From a candidate division Zixibacteria bacterium RBG-1 (GTDB taxonomy: Bacteria > Zixibacteria > MSB-5A5 > DSPP01 > RBG-1): 64,000 bases of DNA. Where the stretch lies: NCBI GenBank assembly GCA_000447245.1, contig AUYT01000001.1, positions 104,825 through 168,824 of the forward strand, given 5' to 3'. The notes under the pieces are model-generated. The model was not told the DNA's origin. It saw nothing but the letters and a program-made list of their open reading frames with translations, and did no database searches. How positions within the stretch are numbered: position 1 is the stretch's first letter; each line of letters starts with the position of its first letter. A program made the translations under genes and the position numbers. This document shows positions 60,254 through 64,000 of the stretch, piece after piece.

Positions 60254-61023
60254 AAAATCTCTTGTAGGTTCAAAGTCAGCCCGTCACTGGCGGCTATGAC
60301 TTTGGTTTTTAACTCTTTTTCTAATTTTTCCGCTATTTCCCAGGGCTTATTTTTTATCATGGTCATGCCGAAATGGGTCAAGACCGCTACCTTCGGCTTA
60401 ATTTTTTTGATTATATTCACTCCGTCCTCCAAACATAAATGCTCCACTTCACCGGATTCATGGGGAACGTATCGTGAAATATTCATAATTAGCATATCGG
60501 CTTTGTAAGCTTTTGCCAGCTCTTCAAAATAAAGGGTATCTATGATAAAAGCAATTTTTTTTGAATTGTAATTAAAAACCAAGCCATAAGTTTCGACCGG
60601 ATGCTTGTGTCTGACAGGAGTGGTAAAGCTTAAATTGTCGATTTTATAACTTTTCCCTTCTTTTAATATTTCGACTTTCTCTAAGTATTTGCGAATGTAT
60701 TTTAAAACCACCGGGTCGCTATCCAGGGCATCCTGGGGTGCAAATAAAACCCCTTTTTTCTTGAAACCCCCTTCGGTCATGGCTTCTATCATGATGTTGA
60801 CATCATTGGAGTGGTCTATATGCTTGTGGGATAAAATTATGGCGGAAAGTTGTGCTGGCTCTAATTTAGGTTTGGAGGAAAGGCACTTGACCAAAGCCCC
60901 CGGACCGGGGTCTAAATAAATATTTGTCCCATTTAAACTTATCCAGATTCCACCGGATGCCCGGAGTTGCTTGGTAACTACAAAGCGGGCGCCGGCCGTG
61001 CCTAAGAATTTAATGAAGTTCAT
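60250..61023 (-). CDS. MBL-fold metallohydrolase
   Basis: A 257-residue hydrolase with the opening KFLGTAGARFVVTKQLRASGG, metal motif SHKHIDHSND and later HFGMTMI. The pattern is similar to RNase Z/PhnP-type hydrolases, but the substrate is not identifiable. It starts the operon leading into tlpA and rml genes and lies after the rplY terminator. Confidence 0.85.
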   Translation of the reverse strand: MNFIKFLGTAGARFVVTKQLRASGGIWISLNGTNIYLDPGPGALVKCLSSKPKLEPAQLSAIILSHKHIDHSNDVNIMIEAMTEGGFKKKGVLFAPQDALDSDPVVLKYIRKYLEKVEILKEGKSYKIDNLSFTTPVRHKHPVETYGLVFNYNSKKIAFIIDTLYFEELAKAYKADMLIMNISRYVPHESGEVEHLCLEDGVNIIKKIKPKVAVLTHFGMTMIKNKPWEIAEKLEKELKTKVIAASDGLTLNLQEIL

Positions 61024-61043
61024 TTATCTGATTTATTTGACAT

Positions 61044-61073
61044 AAAAAAAGCCAAGCGTTTCTTCTTGGCTTT
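61044..61073 (-). terminator. Terminator of rplY
   Basis: AAAGCCAAG (61048-61056) and CTTGGCTTT (61065-61073), with a T-run on the minus strand from the A-run at 61044-61050. Confidence 0.85.
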
Positions 61074-61109
61074 AATCAACTTCCAAGTTACAATCTGGCA
61101 AACTCTAAC

Positions 61110-61913
61110 TTACTTTTTCTCTTCCTTCTTTTCAGCTTTCGGAGGAGCACCTTTAGCTTCACCTTTAGGAGTAGCCCCCTTGGCTTCCCCTTTAGCCGGA
61201 GCAGCCCCTTTCTTTTCCTCTTTACCCTCTTCAGCCGCAGCCTTCTCTCTTTCGGCTGCTCTTTCTTCAGCTTTCTTTTCAGTGATTACTTCTGGCTCGG
61301 TTATTTCACCTTCAACCGGAACAGCTGCCGCCACAGGCACTTCCTCTTCCTTAGTCGGCGGTACCACGCTGGCCAAGGTCCCTTCCGGGTCGGAGAGGAT
61401 GGTGGCTTTTTCCAGCTTGATGTCCCGCACGTGAATCGAATCTCCGATCCTTAAAGGAGTTACATCTATCTCGACTTTGGCCGGGATATCCGTGGGTAGA
61501 CATTCCACCTCGATTTCTCTTAAAATATGCTGCAGAATTCCACCCTGATTTTTGACTCCGTCTGCCAGCCCGGTCAGGTGAACCGGGACTTTGACAGTAA
61601 CTTTCTTGGTCAATTGGATGTGGTGGAAATCTATATGGACAATATTCCCCCGCACCGGGTCATGTTGTATCTCTTTGATTAAGACCTTCTTGGACTGGGT
61701 TTTTCCGTTGGCTATATTTAAAGTGATTAAAACGTTTTCCCCGAAACCGGAGTGCAGAATTTGAGTGAAGTTTTTCTCCGGGACCTGGATGGACAAAGTT
61801 TTACCTTCCGCCCCATAAACCACCCCGGGAATCAAACCCTCTTTTCTTAATTTCTTGGCTACCTCTTTGCCGGTTTTCTCTCTTAATTTTACTTCTAAGC
61901 TTGCTTCCGCCAT
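61110..61913 (-). CDS. rplY: 50S ribosomal protein L25 (CTC form) with long charged tail
   Basis: 267 residues. The N-terminal L25 domain (SLEVKLREKTGKEVAKKLRKEGLIPGVVYG) and the CTC-type second domain (about 95-185) bind 5S rRNA. The last 70 residues are Ala, Glu, Lys, Gly, Pro low complexity (EKAAAEEGKEEKKGAAPAKG), longer than usual. The promoter is just upstream, and the Shine-Dalgarno AAGGAG is visible. Confidence 0.95.
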   Translation of the reverse strand: MAEASLEVKLREKTGKEVAKKLRKEGLIPGVVYGAEGKTLSIQVPEKNFTQILHSGFGENVLITLNIANGKTQSKKVLIKEIQHDPVRGNIVHIDFHHIQLTKKVTVKVPVHLTGLADGVKNQGGILQHILREIEVECLPTDIPAKVEIDVTPLRIGDSIHVRDIKLEKATILSDPEGTLASVVPPTKEEEVPVAAAVPVEGEITEPEVITEKKAEERAAEREKAAAEEGKEEKKGAAPAKGEAKGATPKGEAKGAPPKAEKKEEKK

Positions 61914-61936
61914 ATTTTCTCCTTATCAGAAGGTAT

Positions 61937-61964
61937 AATCTAGATAATTTTCTTTAAAAGTCAA
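61937..61964 (-). promoter_or_regulatory. Promoter of rplY
   Basis: On the minus strand TTGACT (61964-61959), a 16-bp spacer and TAGATT (61942-61937). The leader would be about 17 bases. It has the same -10 and spacing as the atp promoter. Confidence 0.6.
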
Positions 61965-62095
61965 GCCCAAATTTTACCAAAAACCCATATAAATTCCCCT
62001 TTTTGTAATATTTTTCTTGCTAAATCGATAAAAAAGCGTTAAATTAGGGCACCAATTTAAATCGAATCTATACCTAAGTTAAAAGGGAGGTTTAG

Positions 62096-63604
62096 CTGAA
62101 AAAGCTAAAATTTTTGTTATCTCTGGGGATTCTATTAAGCCTTTCACTTCAGTCCTGGTCAAACCAGTCCAGCCCTACTTACTATTATTATCAGGGACAG
62201 AAAGTTAATTTGCCGCTTGACTATACCCGCTTAGCGGTCAAGTTTCAGATAGGATTAGCCACCGCTGATCCGGTTTCAGTTGTTTCAAATACTGGAGTCC
62301 AGATTATTTCAGCTGAACCGACTGGTGTCAACCAGCGCTATTTGGTGACTCTGAAAACTCCTCTATCAACTGTAGCTGAAGTTGACAAAAACATAAAAAC
62401 TCTTTTGAATTCTTCATCCATAGATTTTGCTTCACCGGTCTTTAATGGAGTTGTCCCCGGAACCTGGGTAACTATAACCCCTGACATTCTTTTGCGCTTC
62501 AAACCAGAGTTTGTTTCAAATTCCGATCTGCTTTTGTCAATTTTAGCCCCGGAGCTTCAAATAATATCCAAAGATTTTGGAAATTTAAACGGTGCTTACA
62601 AGCTAAAAAGTTCATCTAAAAACGGTTTTGAGGTTTTAGCGGTTGCCAATCGTCTGGCTACAGATTCACATATTGACTGGGCTGAACCAGACGCTCAATT
62701 TAGCGGAGGAGTTGCTTTAATCCCCAATGATCCGGGATTTGCTGACATATGGGGAATTCTAAACACCGGTCAGTTTGGTGGAATTGTCGATATGGATATG
62801 GACGGTGATTCTGCTTGGGATCATACTATCGGCGATTCAACTATAAAGGTTCTAATTATTGATACCGGAGTTCAACAAGACCATCCGGATTTAAACCAGC
62901 TTCCGGGGGTTGATGTTACTTCAGAGGAACCGGGAGAAGGTGGTCCGGTCAATGAGTGTGACAACCATGGTACCGCCGTGGCTGGTTGTGTTTCAGCTAT
63001 AATTAATAACAGTTTGGGGACGGTGGGAATCGCACCTGGATGTAAATCGGTTTCAGCTCGAACCTTCATTTCCAATCTGACCTGTGATGGTAGCTGGTCT
63101 GCAGAAGTCAGTTGGACTGTGGATGCCTTGACCTGGGCTGAAGGACAAGGAGTGCGAGTGACCAACAACAGTAACTATTATGGGTTCACTTCTAATGCCA
63201 TCAAAACTAAGTATGAATCTATGCATGCTGGTGGAATAGTTCACTTTGCCTCAGCTGGAAATTTTGCCAGTTCCAGTATTGTTTATCCCGCTTCCATTCC
63301 CATAGTAAATTCTGTGGCTGCTCTGGGGGATTCTGGAACTTTGACTTGGTTCAGCAATTGGGGACTAGGATTAGATTTTTCAGCTCCTGGCATCTTTATG
63401 TTGAGCACGGACCGGACCGGAGAAGATGGCTACGATCCTGGGGATTATACCTACTTTGGTGGCACATCTGCTGCCTCCCCTTACAGTGCCGGTGTGGCCG
63501 CTTTAGTTTTGTCTCAAAATCCAGGTTTAACTTCTGACGAGGTGGAAAGCATAATGCGATGCTCCTGTAAAGACCTGGGCCCTTTAGGGTATGAAACTAC
63601 TTAG
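62096..63604 (+). CDS. Subtilisin-like (S8) exported protease, CTG start
   Basis: A 502-residue frame starting at CTG 62096, five bases after GGGAGG (62085-62090). This start supplies the charged n-region MKKLKFLL of a signal peptide ending near LQSWS; the first in-frame standard start (TTG 62114) would lose it. An N-terminal propeptide-like part (about 30-200) precedes the S8 catalytic domain: Asp in LIIDTGVQQDHPD, His in DNHGTAVAG, Asn in HFASAGN, Ser in GGTSAASPY. The frame ends early at 63604; the coding continues in another frame. Confidence 0.88.
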   Translation: MKKLKFLLSLGILLSLSLQSWSNQSSPTYYYYQGQKVNLPLDYTRLAVKFQIGLATADPVSVVSNTGVQIISAEPTGVNQRYLVTLKTPLSTVAEVDKNIKTLLNSSSIDFASPVFNGVVPGTWVTITPDILLRFKPEFVSNSDLLLSILAPELQIISKDFGNLNGAYKLKSSSKNGFEVLAVANRLATDSHIDWAEPDAQFSGGVALIPNDPGFADIWGILNTGQFGGIVDMDMDGDSAWDHTIGDSTIKVLIIDTGVQQDHPDLNQLPGVDVTSEEPGEGGPVNECDNHGTAVAGCVSAIINNSLGTVGIAPGCKSVSARTFISNLTCDGSWSAEVSWTVDALTWAEGQGVRVTNNSNYYGFTSNAIKTKYESMHAGGIVHFASAGNFASSSIVYPASIPIVNSVAALGDSGTLTWFSNWGLGLDFSAPGIFMLSTDRTGEDGYDPGDYTYFGGTSAASPYSAGVAALVLSQNPGLTSDEVESIMRCSCKDLGPLGYETT

Positions 63605-64000
63605 GCTGGGGTTTTGTGAATGCGGAAAATGCTTTGTTGAATACCCCGGAATCTGATCTTGATACTGATGGTTTAAGTGACCAATGTGATAATTGTCCTA
63701 ACCTTTCCAATATTGCGCAAGAAGATACTGACAGTGACCAAGTGGGCGATTCTTGTGACAATTGTCTCACCGTAGCTAATTCAAATCAGGCAGACAGCGA
63801 CACCGACCAAGTGGGAAATGTCTGTGATATCTGCCCTAATCATCATAATCCTCTGCAACAATCCATCAAAGCCGGAGATGCCAATGGGTCCGGTGGCACT
63901 CCTAATCTGACTGATATAGTTTACTTGGTCAATTATGTTTTCAAAGGAGGACCGGCCCCAAGCCCGAGTTGTCGCGGAGATGAAAATGGTTCAGGCGGCA
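63601..64000 (+). pseudogene. Displaced C-terminal part of the S8 protease: TSP3-like and dockerin-like repeats
   Basis: From 63601 another frame reads LGWGFVNAENALL, the normal end of an S8 domain, then calcium-type repeats (DTDGLSDQCDNCPN, DSDQVGDSCDNC, DSDTDQVGNVCDIC) like thrombospondin type 3, and a dockerin-like segment (GDANGSGGTPNLTDIVYLV, FKGGP). It continues past the window. One lost base near 63600 (ACTACTTAGG reads in frame if one T is added) would rejoin it to the protease. Confidence 0.75.

Overview
The window looks like a chromosomal piece of an uncultured Gram-negative bacterium, probably from an FCB-like candidate phylum (Zixibacteria, WOR-3 or TA06 style). That placement is inferred. 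The support is outer-membrane genes (PorV-like, porin-like and small beta-barrel proteins), a complete dTDP-rhamnose set, an exported S8 protease carrying thrombospondin-type-3 and dockerin-like repeats, a B12-dependent ribonucleotide reductase, and many short palindromic intergenic repeats. No tRNA, rRNA, CRISPR, phage or insertion sequence was recognised.

Layout. 1-9.7 kb (+): dksA-like, lspA, rluD-like, then a metal-uptake group (small Cys/His membrane protein, outer-membrane protein, ZnuA-like binding protein, ABC permease, no ATPase), then carA-carB behind a clear promoter. 9.7-19.8 kb (-): the most unusual region, an 11-gene operon made of a MutL/GlmL-like ASKHA ATPase, a small membrane protein, a barrel-sandwich-like protein, and a four-gene membrane cassette (A-B-C-D) present twice in tandem. 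No mutase is present. A CDF metal exporter follows, whose promoter is nearly identical to that of the operon. 20.9-29.9 kb (-): a beta-barrel protein, three small unknown genes, larE, a bifunctional nuclease, rplI-rpsR-ssb-rpsF-pth, pyrE, acpS, a candidate structured RNA, two roadblock-like proteins and a cold-shock protein. 30.1-35.4 kb (-): a membrane protein/MBL-hydrolase pair, then nrdJ with a leader small ORF and an NrdR-type box.

35.4-44.2 kb (+): a complete F1Fo ATP synthase operon interrupted by two unknown genes (61 aa and 172 aa) and ending in a PAP2 gene that apparently begins at an ATT codon. 44.3-49.7 kb (+): two sensor kinases, an NtrC-type sigma-54 activator and a degenerate GGDEF protein. 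49.8-61.9 kb: a frameshifted propeller lipoprotein (+), then (-) a PorV-like protein with a huge Thr/Pro/Ser linker, a flippase, rmlD, a paralogous lipoprotein, rmlB, rmlC, rmlA, a coiled-coil protein, a TlpA-like thioredoxin, an MBL hydrolase and rplY. 62.1 kb to the end (+): a subtilisin-like protease with a CTG start and a frameshift before its repeat domains.

Three apparent single-base losses, two of them in homopolymers, suggest either recent gene decay or consensus errors in an assembled genome. Several genes have very short or no leaders and non-ATG starts.
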